From Herbaspirillum sp. ST 5-3 (GTDB taxonomy: Bacteria > Pseudomonadota > Gammaproteobacteria > Burkholderiales > Burkholderiaceae_D), in NCBI RefSeq assembly GCF_004804275.1, contig NZ_STGI01000020.1:1-64000 (forward strand): DNA of 64,000 nucleotides, written 5' to 3'. A program made the position numbers and the translations under genes. Each line of letters begins with the position of its first letter. Positions within the stretch are counted from its first letter, which is position 1. Below are positions 37,536 through 47,856 of the stretch, in pieces. The notes beneath the pieces are model-generated. The model was not told the DNA's origin and did no database searches. It saw only the letters and a list, made by a program, of their open reading frames with translations.

Positions 37536-39020
37536 TTACTGCCCGTTCGGCCTGATCGGCACAAACTGCGACGCGTCTCCACGTCGCACCAGCAGTACGG
37601 CCATCTTCTTCGGTTCCAGTCGGGCAACAAGTGAATTGAACTGCTTTGCATCCTTCACGTCATTGTTGTTCAGTCTCAGAATAACGTCACCGGCGCGCAG
37701 GCCAACTCGCGCCGAGGGCCCCTCGGAAGCATCGACGATCACACCGCCATCGATCTTGAGTTCCTTCTTTTGAGCCTCTGTCAAATCGCTGACGACCAGA
37801 CCCAAAGCGTTAGGCGTCTGCTCAGGTTTTGCTTTGCGCTCCTCTTTCTTGGCGGTTTTTTCCGGCTCCAGCTCTGCGACCGTCAAGGCCACATCCTTGG
37901 TTGCTCCCTTGCGCCAAATCGTCAAGATGGAGCGCGTACCCGGCTTGGTTGCCCCAACCATACGCGGCAGGTCCGTGGCCTTTTCGATTGGAGTTCCGTT
38001 AAATTTCAAGATAATATCGCCGGCTTCCAATCCGCCCTTCTCTGCGGGCCCACCCGACTCCACCCGCTGAATCAACGCACCCTGTGCATGCGGCAAGCCC
38101 AGCGATTCTGCGACATCCTTTGTCACCTCGCCGATTTGCACACCGATGCGACCGCGCGTAACGCGACCTGTCGTTCTCAGCTGCTCAGCAACACGCATCG
38201 CCTCGTCAATCGGCACTGCGAAGGAGATGCCCATATAGCCACCCGAGCGGCTATAAATCTGCGAGTTAATGCCAACAACTTCTCCGCGCATATTGATCAG
38301 TGGGCCGCCCGAATTACCCGGATTGACCGCAACGTCGGTTTGGATCAGGGGAAGATATTCACCTGTATCGCGAGCCTTGGCCGAGATAATCCCAGCCGTC
38401 ACGGTATTGTCCAACCCAAAAGGCGAACCGATTGCGATCACCCATTCGCCCACACGCAGCTTGTTCGGATCTCCGATTGTCAATCGCGGCAAACTCGATC
38501 CTTCGATCTTCACCACAGCCACATCGGTGCGTTTATCCACACCGACAATCTTTGCCTTGAACTCGCGTTTGTCGGTCAGCGTCACATACACTTCATCAGC
38601 ACCGTCTACAACATGCGCATTGGTGAGAATGAATCCATCGCCGGAAATGATGAAACCAGAGCCGACGCCGCGCGGCACTTCCTCTTCCTGTTGAGGCGCT
38701 TGTTTTCGGTTACGCGGCGAACGATCGGGCTGCTGACGCGGGATGGGAACGCCAAAGAAGCGACGGAAAAATTCCTGCATTTCTTCGTCATCTCCGCCAG
38801 GGATTGTCCCTTGACCGGGTTTGACTTTCTCCGTCGTGCGAATATTGACCACGGCAGGTCCCGTTTTCTCTGCAAGGTCGGCAAAATCCGGCAATCCTGC
38901 AACAGAGGCGGCATGCGCGGATGAAATGACAATACCGAATACCGACGAATCGATCAATGCGGCAGCAGCGGTCAGAAAGACTGCCAGAACGGTGTTGCGG
39001 ACAAAAGGCGTTGTTTTCAT
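37536..39020 (-). CDS. mucD: DegP/MucD-type periplasmic serine protease
   Basis: This encodes 494 residues. It is a periplasmic protease/chaperone that clears misfolded envelope proteins. The N-terminal signal peptide spans about 1-37. The trypsin-like domain has His in LTNAHVVDGADE, Asp in RTDVAVVKI and Ser in NPGNSGGPL. Two PDZ domains follow (about 285-370 with GGLEAGDIILKFNG, and 400-490 with VGLRAGDVILRLNN). A Pro/Arg/Gln-rich loop lies between signal and protease domain. It is the last gene of the sigma-E cluster, 19 bp after rseB. Confidence 0.95.
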   Translation of the reverse strand: MKTTPFVRNTVLAVFLTAAAALIDSSVFGIVISSAHAASVAGLPDFADLAEKTGPAVVNIRTTEKVKPGQGTIPGGDDEEMQEFFRRFFGVPIPRQQPDRSPRNRKQAPQQEEEVPRGVGSGFIISGDGFILTNAHVVDGADEVYVTLTDKREFKAKIVGVDKRTDVAVVKIEGSSLPRLTIGDPNKLRVGEWVIAIGSPFGLDNTVTAGIISAKARDTGEYLPLIQTDVAVNPGNSGGPLINMRGEVVGINSQIYSRSGGYMGISFAVPIDEAMRVAEQLRTTGRVTRGRIGVQIGEVTKDVAESLGLPHAQGALIQRVESGGPAEKGGLEAGDIILKFNGTPIEKATDLPRMVGATKPGTRSILTIWRKGATKDVALTVAELEPEKTAKKEERKAKPEQTPNALGLVVSDLTEAQKKELKIDGGVIVDASEGPSARVGLRAGDVILRLNNNDVKDAKQFNSLVARLEPKKMAVLLVRRGDASQFVPIRPNGQ

Positions 39021-39039
39021 AGAATCCTGTTTCTTTTAG

Positions 39040-40068
39040 CTATTTTGGTTTGAATTCAATCGAATTGGCGACTTGCTTGATTGCCGCTGACGGCACTTCT
39101 CCAACGATGGTAAGCCAAAAATCGCCTTGGCGCTTACCAACGATATTCATTGCTCCCTGTTGAATCGATCCTTCGGTTCGGCTCTGAGACCCCGGCTCGA
39201 TAAAAACCGAAATAGCCGCGAGCCCGTCCGAAAAAACCATCTGCGAGACCTCGCGCTGATTCGACACTGCGCTTGCAGATGCGCTCGCCGACGCGGGTCG
39301 ATCGGATACCATGCGCTTGACTTCACGAACCTTCTTGAATCCCGGCGGAAGAAATTTTACCGTCCATCCTGAAAGATTTACCTGACTCATCTCCGCGTTC
39401 TCGACATGCCAGCCGCTGGTATTCGATATGCTCGGTTTTACCTGCGCGCGGTCGATATTGCCGATCGAAATCTGGGTAAAGGAAATCTGCTCAACAGCCT
39501 CGCGCTTCTCATTCAAGGTTTGGGCGCGAAGCAGCAAGCCCGAGGATTTTTCTGCCCAAAGCTTATAGCCGTAGCGGAGATTATCTTTCGGCTCAAGCAC
39601 GATTGATTGACAGTCGTGCCCTGCGACTCGCCCTGCCTCAGCCTTCCTGACGTCATAGAACTGCGCCAGATCAGCAGGATTGGCAGCCAGTATTGCGGGG
39701 AAGATGTCGTGCGTTACGCGCTTTTCGACCAGGAGCGTTTTTGTCTCCGGAACGTAGCAGACAATCTCTTCGTTATTGCGAATGTACTCACGCGGTTTGC
39801 CGTCCAGGATCTCGAGCTTCTCAACCTCGTTTTTACCGCTCACAACATGCGTGATACGCGAGGTGCGCATCTGATTGCCCTGCTGATAAACAAACGTCCC
39901 GGAATAGTTGAGCCTCTGCGCCGATGACTGAATTCGCTTCAACCACGACTGAGCCTCCCGTCCTTCTGCCAGCGGGTCGGGATTCTCGGCTTGTGCCGAC
40001 AATCCCCAAAAAAAAGACAGAGCAACGACAAACCGAAATAAAACAAGTGTTTGCCGCATATGAATCAT
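39040..40068 (-). CDS. rseB: sigma-E regulatory protein RseB/MucB
   Basis: This encodes 342 residues. It is a periplasmic protein that binds the anti-sigma factor and shields it from proteolysis until envelope damage appears. The signal peptide (LVLFRFVVALSFFWGLSAQA) is followed by the lipoprotein-carrier-like domain (LNYSGTFVYQQGNQM, RVTHDIFPAILAANPADLAQFYDV, CQSIVLEPKDNLRYGYKLW) and a smaller C-terminal domain. The start ATG overlaps the rseA stop (ATGA), supporting the first Met. Confidence 0.93.
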   Translation of the reverse strand: MIHMRQTLVLFRFVVALSFFWGLSAQAENPDPLAEGREAQSWLKRIQSSAQRLNYSGTFVYQQGNQMRTSRITHVVSGKNEVEKLEILDGKPREYIRNNEEIVCYVPETKTLLVEKRVTHDIFPAILAANPADLAQFYDVRKAEAGRVAGHDCQSIVLEPKDNLRYGYKLWAEKSSGLLLRAQTLNEKREAVEQISFTQISIGNIDRAQVKPSISNTSGWHVENAEMSQVNLSGWTVKFLPPGFKKVREVKRMVSDRPASASASASAVSNQREVSQMVFSDGLAAISVFIEPGSQSRTEGSIQQGAMNIVGKRQGDFWLTIVGEVPSAAIKQVANSIEFKPK

Positions 40069-40664
40069 TTATTGGAAAAGGTAGCCGAGCGTGCGTATTG
40101 CGCTGTGCTGTAGACGGAAGGGGAGAAACGTTGATGCGCTAACAGGTAATCATCGATACGCGGATCGCGCAGAACGACACCTTCAGGCGCTGATGCTGCG
40201 ATCACCGCACCTTGCACAGCTGACGATCCGGCGGCAATCGCGGAATCCGCAGCACCATCAGGCCTGCCTTTGATGGCCACTATCAGCTGTGGCGTCGTGA
40301 CAAATGCCACTGCAGCAACAGCGGCTGCAGCAACCATGCTCGGCACTGTCCACCGTTTCGTCATCGAGCGTGGCTGTAGCAAAGAAGCCGGACGCTCGTC
40401 AATATTGCAAGCGATCAAACCGGGGGCGACGATTGTCGGCTCGGCTTCCAGTCGCATGGCCATGCGTGCAGAAAAGCCGGCACTCAACGGTACAGCCATA
40501 TCAGTGGAGCGCAATACGTCGCCGATCTGATGATAGACCTCCCAATCCCCCTGCCCTTCCGCTTGCCGCAATGCCGCCAACGCCGCATCCAGCTGCTGGT
40601 TAGCCAACTCCCCATCGGCAAGTGCAGAAATCTGTTCCCGAGTTATTTCATTCGTATTCATCAC
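40065..40664 (-). CDS. rseA: anti-sigma-E factor RseA
   Basis: This encodes 199 residues. The N-terminal RseA domain binds the sigma factor in the cytoplasm (ISALADGELANQQLDAALAAL, then WEVYHQIGDVLRS). A single membrane helix lies near 108-124 (MVAAAAVAAVAFVTT), with a periplasmic tail. It lies 66 bp after rpoE, and its stop overlaps rseB. Regulated proteolysis of this protein releases the sigma factor. Confidence 0.93.
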   Translation of the reverse strand: MMNTNEITREQISALADGELANQQLDAALAALRQAEGQGDWEVYHQIGDVLRSTDMAVPLSAGFSARMAMRLEAEPTIVAPGLIACNIDERPASLLQPRSMTKRWTVPSMVAAAAVAAVAFVTTPQLIVAIKGRPDGAADSAIAAGSSAVQGAVIAASAPEGVVLRDPRIDDYLLAHQRFSPSVYSTAQYARSATFSNK

Positions 40665-40730
40665 TACCTCGTTCGGGCTGCGCCAACCCTCGTTTTCATC
40701 ACAAAGAACCTTGTCTGCTCGTCTCGTCCA

Positions 40731-41333
40731 CTACCAGCGTTTGTCAATTGCAGTGCCCAGCAATGGCCTCAACTTTTCTGCGATAGCTTCACGAGCCCGA
40801 AAAATCCGGCTTCGTACGGTTCCGATCGGGCATCCCATTGCTTCCGCGATTTCATCGTAGCTCAACCCTTCGATTTCACGCAACGTAATTGCAATGCGAA
40901 GCTCATCAGGTAGTGCATCCATTGCCACATTCACTGTCTCAGCGATCTGTTTCGTCGCGAGCATCGACTCAGGCGTATTGATGTCCCTTAGGTGCTCGCC
41001 GTCATCAAAAGTTTCTGCCTCTTCAGCATCTGCTTCGGTCGATGTAGGCGCACGCCTCCCCTGCGTAACGAGGTAGTTTTTCGCAGTATTAATACCTATC
41101 CGGTACAACCACGTATAAAACGCAGAGTCTCCACGGAACTGCGGCAATGCACGATATGCCTTGATGAAGGCTTCCTGCACGACGTCTTCCGCTTCAGCCT
41201 GGTCGCGCACAAGCCGCGACACGAGCCGCATCAGTTTCCGTTGATACTTGGTAACCAAGAGCTCGAACGCTTTTTTATCGCCGCGCTGAACACGCTCGAC
41301 AAGCAGTTGATCAATGTCGCGTTCTGTCGTCAA
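40731..41333 (-). CDS. rpoE: RNA polymerase sigma factor RpoE (AlgU)
   Basis: This encodes 200 residues. It is an ECF sigma factor for envelope stress. Region 2 contains LVSRLVRDQAEAEDVVQEAFIKAYRAL and FYTWLYRIGINTAKNYL, and region 4 has LPDELRIAITLREIEGLSYDEIAEAMGCPIGTVRSRIFRAREAI as the helix-turn-helix. The acidic insert between regions 2 and 4 (EADAEEAETFDDGE) is usual. It heads rpoE-rseA-rseB-mucD. The 74 bp upstream to the preceding gene must contain any autoregulated promoter, but I could not place one securely. Confidence 0.96.
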   Translation of the reverse strand: MTTERDIDQLLVERVQRGDKKAFELLVTKYQRKLMRLVSRLVRDQAEAEDVVQEAFIKAYRALPQFRGDSAFYTWLYRIGINTAKNYLVTQGRRAPTSTEADAEEAETFDDGEHLRDINTPESMLATKQIAETVNVAMDALPDELRIAITLREIEGLSYDEIAEAMGCPIGTVRSRIFRAREAIAEKLRPLLGTAIDKRW

Positions 41334-41407
41334 TCCCCGTTCCCTTGTTTCGTTGCAACATATGCGCGGCTAGAGTAGTTGACTGTAGGAAATGCAAGAA
41401 GTTCAAT

Positions 41408-41923
41408 TTATTTCGAACATTTTCTAGAATTTTTGGGTTGTGTGCCTTGCCCCATCACCCATCGGCATGCCACCGACAATGCCCGAAAACTATCCTTCGA
41501 CACGCAATCCGGCAAGATAGCCAATGACCTTTTCACGCCGTCTTCGTTCTGCACGTGCAGCAGAAGCAAACACGGCCACAATGTCGTTCCCCTCAATAAG
41601 TGAACGACTTCGCCATTCTTTCTAAGATGTGGCCAGTCCGTTTCTGCGCAAGGCCTTTCGGCGTTTACTTCAGCTAATCGCAACTGTCCTGTTCCGGTGA
41701 TATCAATATGTATGGGTTTTCGCTGTTGCGCGTCATGATAAAACCCAAAAAATGACAGGAAAATCGTGAGGACTGCCATTACGAATCGAGCTATGGTGGA
41801 TAGATCGCCGATCCAGCCGGCGCCCATTGCAGCGCCGATGAGAATGCCCGCAGCCGACATAGTGCCAAGCATCGCTCGCAAAGACCGGGATGGACGTACT
41901 ACGGCGGATACCGCGATAGACAT
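41408..41923 (-). CDS. YgfX/CptA-like inner membrane protein
   Basis: This encodes 171 residues. Two membrane helices lie near 17-38 and 44-62 (the second ends FGFYHDAQ), after a short start with RPSRSLRAM. A soluble domain follows with HLLRGTTLWPCLLLLHV, SLAILPDCVSKDSFRALSVACRWV. The order of start motif, two helices, LLRG..W and a LPD...DSFR..S end fits the YgfX family, which in E. coli is partner of an SdhE-type protein and has been described as a toxin. No sdhE-like gene is adjacent here. It lies 56 bp after fabF and 74 bp before rpoE. The assignment is by pattern. Confidence 0.6.
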   Translation of the reverse strand: MSIAVSAVVRPSRSLRAMLGTMSAAGILIGAAMGAGWIGDLSTIARFVMAVLTIFLSFFGFYHDAQQRKPIHIDITGTGQLRLAEVNAERPCAETDWPHLRKNGEVVHLLRGTTLWPCLLLLHVQNEDGVKRSLAILPDCVSKDSFRALSVACRWVMGQGTQPKNSRKCSK

Positions 41924-41979
41924 GACGAAGATAAGCCAAGGACAGCTTCCCTCCTCTTTGTGAGGAAGGAAGCGCGATA

Positions 41980-43227
41980 TCAGACCTTGCCGAAGATGAG
42001 AGTCCCGTTCGTGCCACCGAAGCCGAACGAGTTCTTGACCGCGACATTAATAGGCATATTGCGCGCGTTGTTTGCACAATAGTCCAGATCGCAGGCGGGA
42101 TCCTGATTGAAGATATTGATCGTAGGTGGCGACAATTGTTTGTGTACCGCGAGCACGGTGAAAACCGACTCCAGTCCGCCAGCGCCGCCGAGCAAATGCC
42201 CGGTCATCGACTTGGTGGAGTTGACGACTGTTTTCTTCGCATGTTCGCCAAGCGCGCGCTTGATTGCAATAGTCTCTGCGAGATCGCCGAGCGGCGTGGA
42301 CGTGCCGTGCGCATTCACGTAATCAACCTGATCAGGGTTGATCTGTGCATTGCTCATCGCCGCAATCATGCACCGCCGCGCGCCATCGCCATCATCAAGC
42401 GGCGCTGTCATGTGGTGAGCATCCGCGCTCATACCGAAACCAAGCACCTCCGCATAGATCGTTGCCCCGCGAGCCTTTGCGTGCTCGTACTCCTCGAGGA
42501 CCATAACACCCGCGCCTTCGCCAAGTACGAAGCCGTCGCGGTCTTTGTCCCATGGACGCGACGCTGTGGCAGGATCGTCGTTACGTGCAGACAGTGCACG
42601 AGCAGCAGCGAATCCGCCAACACCCAATGGCGAAATGGTTGATTCGGCACCGCCGGCAATCATTACGTCGGCATCGCCGTACTCGATCATTCGAGCGGCC
42701 GCGCCAATGCAATGTAGGCCTGTCGTGCATGCCGTCACGATCGCCAGATTCGGGCCCTTGAAGCCGTACTTGATCGACAAGTGACCGGAAATCATATTAA
42801 TGATCGATGCCGGCACGAAGAACGGGCTGATCCTTCGCGGTCCGCGATTGGTCAGTTCTGCATGCGTCTCTTCGATCATCGGCAAGCCGCCGATACCCGA
42901 ACCGATGACAACGCCGATGCGTTCGGCATTCTGATCGGTAACAGCCAAGCCACTATCCTGAACAGCCTGAATCCCCGCAGCCATGCCGAAGTGGATGAAA
43001 GTGTCCATGTGGCGCGCTTCCTTACCGGGAATGTAATCCTCGATATTGAAGCCCTTTACTTCACCCGCAAAACGCGTGGAGAAAGGCGTGGCGTCAAATT
43101 TTGTGATGGTCGCAATGCCCGATTTGCCTTCGGTAAGCGCGGCCCACGCATCGGCGACCGTGTTGCCGATGGGTGAAACGCAACCGAGGCCAGTCACTAC
43201 GACGCGACGTTCACGTGAGCGGCTCAA
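41980..43227 (-). CDS. fabF: 3-oxoacyl-[acyl-carrier-protein] synthase II
   Basis: This encodes 415 residues. It condenses malonyl-ACP with acyl-ACP in fatty acid elongation, including the temperature-sensitive step to C18:1. The catalytic Cys is in [10 protein letters not shown], and the His residues are in [11 protein letters not shown] and [12 protein letters not shown], giving the Cys-His-His triad. The end [14 protein letters not shown] is conserved. It follows acpP by 30 bp. Confidence 0.97.
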   Translation of the reverse strand: MSRSRERRVVVTGLGCVSPIGNTVADAWAALTEGKSGIATITKFDATPFSTRFAGEVKGFNIEDYIPGKEARHMDTFIHFGMAAGIQAVQDSGLAVTDQNAERIGVVIGSGIGGLPMIEETHAELTNRGPRRISPFFVPASIINMISGHLSIKYGFKGPNLAIVTACTTGLHCIGAAARMIEYGDADVMIAGGAESTISPLGVGGFAAARALSARNDDPATASRPWDKDRDGFVLGEGAGVMVLEEYEHAKARGATIYAEVLGFGMSADAHHMTAPLDDGDGARRCMIAAMSNAQINPDQVDYVNAHGTSTPLGDLAETIAIKRALGEHAKKTVVNSTKSMTGHLLGGAGGLESVFTVLAVHKQLSPPTINIFNQDPACDLDYCANNARNMPINVAVKNSFGFGGTNGTLIFGKV

Positions 43228-43257
43228 GCGGTTCTCCTGGATTCAATCAAATCTATG

Positions 43258-43497
43258 TTAGGCCTTGACGTGAGCCTTGGCGTAGTCGATCGCCTGCTGC
43301 ACCGTCGTAATCTTCTCAGCCTGCTCGTCCGGAATTTCCATTTCGAATTCGTCTTCGAGTGCCATCACGAGCTCGACTGTGTCAAGCGAGTCGGCGCCGA
43401 GGTCATCGACGAAAGACGATTCATTCTTGATGTCGGCTTCGGCGACGCCCAGTTGCTCAGCGACGATCTTCTTAACGCGTTGTTCGATATCGGACAT
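43258..43497 (-). CDS. acpP: acyl carrier protein
   Basis: This encodes 79 residues, very acidic. The phosphopantetheine attachment Ser lies in [16 protein letters not shown]. It carries acyl chains for fatty acid and lipid synthesis and is activated by the acpS product. The start MSDIEQRV at 43497 is typical and has GGAGG upstream, so the longer frame to 43602 is rejected. It lies between fabG and fabF. Confidence 0.97.
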   Translation of the reverse strand: MSDIEQRVKKIVAEQLGVAEADIKNESSFVDDLGADSLDTVELVMALEDEFEMEIPDEQAEKITTVQQAIDYAKAHVKA

Positions 43498-43619
43498 ATT
43501 ATCCCTCCAGTGGGTTACAGAAAGTGCGCGCATTTTATCAGGTTTGCGCAGTGAAAATTCACTTTTGGCTTTTGTTTTGAATAATGCTCTAACTTCAGCC
43601 AATTGTGTCTAATTATTGT

Positions 43620-44366
43620 TTAACTCATGTACATGCCGCCATTGACATGCAGCGTTGTACCAGTGATGTAACCGGCTTGTGGAGAAGCAAGGAATGCCAC
43701 TGCAGCAGCGATATCCTCCGGCATACCGAATCGGCCAAGCGGGATCTGCTGCATGAGCGCAGAGACCTGTTGCTCGCCCAGCTCCCTGGTCATATCCGTG
43801 TCGATAAATCCAGGGGCGACGCAATTAACCGTGATACTACGACTGCCGATCTCACGTGCGAGGGCACGGCTCATTCCTGCCACCCCGGCTTTCGCGGCGG
43901 CGTAATTCATTTGTCCAGGATTGCCGGCCGATCCCACCACCGAGGTGATATTGATGATGCGACCATACCGGGCCTTCATCATCCCCCTCAAAACCCCGCG
44001 AGAGAGGCGCGCAACGGCTGTGAGGTTGGTTGCAATGACTGCGTCCCACTCCTCGTCTTTCATGCGCATTGCCAGTTGATCTTGCGTGATGCCGGCGTTA
44101 TTGACAAGGATCGACAGACTGCCGAATTCCTTTTGTACCTCGTCTATTACGGCAGAGCAGCGTTCGGCATCGGTTACATTCAACACCACACCTCTGCCAC
44201 ATCCAGGTTGAGCCGTTTCCAGATACTCGGAAATCGCTGCAGCACCTGCCTCAGTCGTTGCCGTCCCAACGACCTTCGCCCCCTGCCTCGCCAACTCTTG
44301 CGCAATGGCACGACCGATGCCGCGCGAAGCGCCGGTGACCAGCGCCACTTGATTAACCAGATTCAC
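43620..44366 (-). CDS. fabG: 3-oxoacyl-[acyl-carrier-protein] reductase
   Basis: This encodes 248 residues. It is an NADPH-dependent short-chain dehydrogenase of the elongation cycle. Motifs are TGASRGIGRA (cofactor), NNAGIT, the catalytic Ser in ITSVVGSAG, and Tyr/Lys in NYAAAKAGV. The start is GTG and overlaps the fabD stop, so it is translated with fabD. Confidence 0.96.
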   Translation of the reverse strand: MNLVNQVALVTGASRGIGRAIAQELARQGAKVVGTATTEAGAAAISEYLETAQPGCGRGVVLNVTDAERCSAVIDEVQKEFGSLSILVNNAGITQDQLAMRMKDEEWDAVIATNLTAVARLSRGVLRGMMKARYGRIINITSVVGSAGNPGQMNYAAAKAGVAGMSRALAREIGSRSITVNCVAPGFIDTDMTRELGEQQVSALMQQIPLGRFGMPEDIAAAVAFLASPQAGYITGTTLHVNGGMYMS

Positions 44367-45295
44367 TTGAGGAGCTCCAAAACTTTGTCGAGAGATGCCT
44401 GATCGACGATTGCCTCACCAATCAGTTCGCCATTGATACGCTTGGTCAAGCCTGCCAGCACCTTGCCCGGGCCGCATTCGATGACATGCGTTATTCCTTC
44501 AGCCTTCATTTTTTGCACGGTTTCAACCCATCGCACCGGACTCGCAGCCTGGCGAACGAGGGCGTCCTTGATGCTGGAAACATCTTGAGCAATGTTGACA
44601 TCAACATTGTTAATTAACGGAATTCGGGGCGCCGCGAACGGCAGGTTCTGCATGTATTCGCGCAGACGGTCCGACGCAGGCTTCAAGAGCGAGGAATGAA
44701 ATGGAGCAGAAACGGGTAGTGGCAACGCGCGCTTTGCGCCCTTTGCCTTTACGGCTTCACAAGCGCGCTCCACCGCAGCTTTGTGACCGGCGATCACGAC
44801 CTGCGCCGGCGCGTTGAAATTCACCGCCTCTACCACTTCACCCGCCGCCGCTTCCGCGCATGCGGCACGCACGTCGTCATCCGACAATCCGAGAATCGCT
44901 GCCATGCCGCCCTGCCCGACTGGCACCGCTTCTTGCATGGCTTGGGCGCGAAACCGCACCAGCGGTACCGCATCCTTAAAGGGAATTACACCTGCAGCGA
45001 CAAGAGCCGAGTACTCGCCAAGGCTATGACCAGCAACGATGGCCGGCGTCTTGCCGCCGGCGGCAATCCACGCACGATAGCAGGCAACGGCAGCAGTCAG
45101 CATTACCGGCTGCGTGTTTGTTGTGAGGTCGAGCTCTTCTTTCGGGCCGTCTGCAATCAATTTGCCAAGATCGAATTGCAAAACGTCCGACGCTTCCGAG
45201 ATCGTCTGCTTGACGACGGCATTGTCGGCAAAGCCATTCAGCATGCCAATGGCTTGCGAGCCCTGGCCTGGGAAGACAAATGCGAATTTGGTCAT
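44363..45295 (-). CDS. fabD: malonyl-CoA:ACP transacylase
   Basis: This encodes 310 residues. It moves malonyl from CoA to ACP. FPGQGSQ lies near the start, the nucleophile Ser is in GHSLGEYSALVAAG, and the catalytic His is in SAPFHSSLL. The start MTKFAFVFPG at 45295 is standard, and the longer frame to 45343 begins with an unlikely TTG. It lies 20 bp after fabH. Confidence 0.96.
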   Translation of the reverse strand: MTKFAFVFPGQGSQAIGMLNGFADNAVVKQTISEASDVLQFDLGKLIADGPKEELDLTTNTQPVMLTAAVACYRAWIAAGGKTPAIVAGHSLGEYSALVAAGVIPFKDAVPLVRFRAQAMQEAVPVGQGGMAAILGLSDDDVRAACAEAAAGEVVEAVNFNAPAQVVIAGHKAAVERACEAVKAKGAKRALPLPVSAPFHSSLLKPASDRLREYMQNLPFAAPRIPLINNVDVNIAQDVSSIKDALVRQAASPVRWVETVQKMKAEGITHVIECGPGKVLAGLTKRINGELIGEAIVDQASLDKVLELLK

Positions 45296-45315
45296 GCTTG
45301 ATTCGTGAAAAAAGT

Positions 45316-46302
45316 TTACATGCGTGCGAGGATCGCACCCCAAGTGAATCCGCCGCCGACGCCCTCCATCATGACGTTTTGCCCCGGCTTCACACGGCCA
45401 TCACGCAAGGCAACATCGAGTGCCAGCGGTATCGATGCGGCTGACGTATTGCCGTGCTGGTCGACAGTCACCACCATCTTTTCAAGCGGCAATCCAAGTT
45501 TTTTCGCAGTACCTTGCATAATGCGGATGTTGGCCTGGTGCGGAATAAGCCAGTCTATTTGAGATGGGCTCATGTCGGCAGCGTCCAGAGCTTCATTGGC
45601 GACCTTTTCGAGCACGGAGACGGCGAGTTTGAAAACAGCTTGCCCGTCCATATACAGGAAAGCGCTGCCTTCGACCGCACCGCCACTAACGCTTCCCGGA
45701 ACACAAAGGATATCGCCATGGCGGCCATCGGCATGCAATTTCGTCGCCAGTACACCTGGCTCGCTAGCTGCAGTCAGCACCATTGCACCAGCACCGTCGC
45801 CAAACAACACGCACGTGGTGCGGTCATCGAAATTGAGAATCCTTGAAAACACTTCCGCACCGATGATCAGTACGTTCTTGTGTACTCCGGTTTTGATGAA
45901 ACTGTCGGCAATCGAGACCGCATAGACAAAACCGCTGCAAACCGCTTGCACGTCGAATGCCGGACTGCCATTGCTGATACCAAGTTTGCGCTGCACGACG
46001 CATGCAGTGCTCGGAAATCCGCCGAAATGATCCGGGGTTGAGGTTGCAAGGATCAGCAGATCGACGTCGTTCGGACTCAGGCCAGCCATGTCGAGAGCGC
46101 GCTTCGCAGCTTCGACCGCAAGGTCACTCGACTGCACGGTCGGTTCAGCATAGTGGCGAGCCGAAATCCCGCTGCGGGACACGATCCACTCATCTGAAGT
46201 CTCGATCCCCTTTTTCGCCAACTGTGCGGCGAGATCATGATTCGTGACGCGTTTGGGTGGCAGATAACTTCCCGTACCTATAATTTTGCTATAGAGAGTC
46301 AT
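45316..46302 (-). CDS. fabH: 3-oxoacyl-[acyl-carrier-protein] synthase III
   Basis: This encodes 328 residues. It starts fatty acid synthesis by condensing acetyl-CoA with malonyl-ACP. The catalytic Cys is in [12 protein letters not shown], His in IPHQANIRI, and Asn in [12 protein letters not shown], and [15 protein letters not shown] is the normal end. Its ATG overlaps the plsX stop. Confidence 0.97.
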   Translation of the reverse strand: MTLYSKIIGTGSYLPPKRVTNHDLAAQLAKKGIETSDEWIVSRSGISARHYAEPTVQSSDLAVEAAKRALDMAGLSPNDVDLLILATSTPDHFGGFPSTACVVQRKLGISNGSPAFDVQAVCSGFVYAVSIADSFIKTGVHKNVLIIGAEVFSRILNFDDRTTCVLFGDGAGAMVLTAASEPGVLATKLHADGRHGDILCVPGSVSGGAVEGSAFLYMDGQAVFKLAVSVLEKVANEALDAADMSPSQIDWLIPHQANIRIMQGTAKKLGLPLEKMVVTVDQHGNTSAASIPLALDVALRDGRVKPGQNVMMEGVGGGFTWGAILARM

Positions 46303-47390
46303 GCCGTTTTCTGTTTGGTTAATTCAGTGAGTGCGCTTGCGGCCTCAGGTTCTGAACCCGGGCCTGGTTGCGGCATCAGTTCCGCAATGGTTTTGGTTAT
46401 ACGTGATAGCAGATCATGATTCGCTGCGTCGTACGCGCGCTTGATCGCCCACTCGAATCCGTATGCGTCTTCACCGCCATGGCTCTTGAAAACCAGCCCC
46501 CGCAAGCCGAGGAAACTGGCACCATTGTAGCGGGACGGATTCATGTGCTGTGAAATCGATTTGAGCGCACCCTGGGCGATGAAGGCACCGAGAATATTGA
46601 TCGGACTGCTTTTGAATTCGCTTTTGAAGATCGTTTTGACCCAGCGTCCCAGTCCTTCCGAAGCCTTCAGCACCACATTTCCAACGAAGCCATCGCAAAC
46701 GACAACATCAGTGGTGCCTTCGAAAATGTCATTACCCTCCACGTTACCGTAGAAGTTGAGAACACCTTTTTCGTGATCTGCACGCAGCAGTGCTGCCGTT
46801 TGCTTCACGACTTCGTTGCCTTTGATATCCTCTTCGCCGATATTCAGCAGGCCGATAGTGGGTTTCGGCTTGTCTTCCAGTGCAGATACCAGCGCGGAAC
46901 CCATCAGGGCGAACTGGTGGAGATGTTGCGGCTCGCAGTCGACGTTCGCGCCAAGATCCAGCATGTAGGTCGGCGAGTCCTTTTGATTCGGCATTGGAAA
47001 GCAGATCGCAGGGCGGTCGACGCCGGGAATGGTTTTCAGTACATAGCGAGATACCGCCATCAGCGCTCCGGTATTGCCGGCCGACACGCAGGCGTGCGCC
47101 TTACCGTCCTTCACAAGGTTGACGGCAACCCGCATCGACGAATCTTTCTTCCGACGCAAGGCAACCTCCAACGGGTCGTCCATGGTGACGACTTCCGTCG
47201 CATTGACGATGGAAAGACGGGGGTGAGTCGATGCGTCCTGCTTTTTCAACTCGGCACGAATAACATCCTCAAGGCCGACCAAAATGAGTTCGGCGTCAGG
47301 TTCGTGATTAGCGAAGGAGACGGCAGCAGGAATGGTGACTGACGGGCCATTATCACCACCCATGCAGTCGATAGAAATTTTGATTGTCAT
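46299..47390 (-). CDS. plsX: phosphate acyltransferase PlsX
   Basis: This encodes 363 residues. It makes acyl-phosphate from acyl-ACP for phospholipid synthesis and associates with the membrane from the cytoplasmic side. Conserved elements are the start [26 protein letters not shown], and [17 protein letters not shown]. Downstream fabH overlaps by four bases. A terminator after rpmF lies just upstream, so plsX probably has its own promoter in 47391-47492. Confidence 0.96.
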   Translation of the reverse strand: MTIKISIDCMGGDNGPSVTIPAAVSFANHEPDAELILVGLEDVIRAELKKQDASTHPRLSIVNATEVVTMDDPLEVALRRKKDSSMRVAVNLVKDGKAHACVSAGNTGALMAVSRYVLKTIPGVDRPAICFPMPNQKDSPTYMLDLGANVDCEPQHLHQFALMGSALVSALEDKPKPTIGLLNIGEEDIKGNEVVKQTAALLRADHEKGVLNFYGNVEGNDIFEGTTDVVVCDGFVGNVVLKASEGLGRWVKTIFKSEFKSSPINILGAFIAQGALKSISQHMNPSRYNGASFLGLRGLVFKSHGGEDAYGFEWAIKRAYDAANHDLLSRITKTIAELMPQPGPGSEPEAASALTELTKQKTA

Positions 47391-47492
47391 TGTTTTGACT
47401 CAGTACCTCGCTCTAACTTCCGGAGCCTGCGGGCTCCCGGCGGGCCAGATCCGGTGCGATTCAAAATGACGCAATGCGTTTTTTCAGCATAT

Positions 47493-47532
47493 GAAAAAAC
47501 GGCGCCAAGTCAAACTCCCCGCGCCGCTTTTT
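47493..47532 (-). terminator. terminator-like hairpin between rpmF and plsX
   Basis: CGGCGC (about 47500-47505) pairs with GCGCCG (about 47521-47526), with a 15-base loop. On the minus strand it runs into TTTTTT. It lies about 20 bases after the rpmF stop. The stem is short, so termination may be partial. Confidence 0.55.
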
Positions 47533-47553
47533 ATCGAAAAACAATGACCGAGA

Positions 47554-47736
47554 TTACTCGTCGTTCTTGGTCTTGAGGACCTTGCGACCGCGATAGTAGC
47601 CATTCGGGCTGATGTGGTGACGCAGGTGTGTCTCGCCAGTGGTCGGTTCGACTGCCAGCGGCGGCACGGACAGGTGGTCATGCGAACGGTGCATACCACG
47701 CTTGGACGGGGACTTCTTATTTTGTTGAACGGCCAT
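47554..47736 (-). CDS. rpmF: 50S ribosomal protein L32
   Basis: This encodes 60 residues and is basic. The typical start [20 protein letters not shown] and [10 protein letters not shown] near the end identify L32. The zinc-binding Cys residues found in some L32 proteins are absent, so this is the zinc-free form. It lies 120 bp after the yceD-type gene, an order conserved in bacteria. Confidence 0.97.
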   Translation of the reverse strand: MAVQQNKKSPSKRGMHRSHDHLSVPPLAVEPTTGETHLRHHISPNGYYRGRKVLKTKNDE

Positions 47737-47856
47737 GATGACTCCTAAACCTAAAGATCTGAAATTTTAACATATCCGGCCTGCCAACCTCTTGCAAACC
47801 GGGAATTCCTGCTGCGTTTATTGTTTTTCGGCGCGCATCTTTCGCCGCACAAAGCT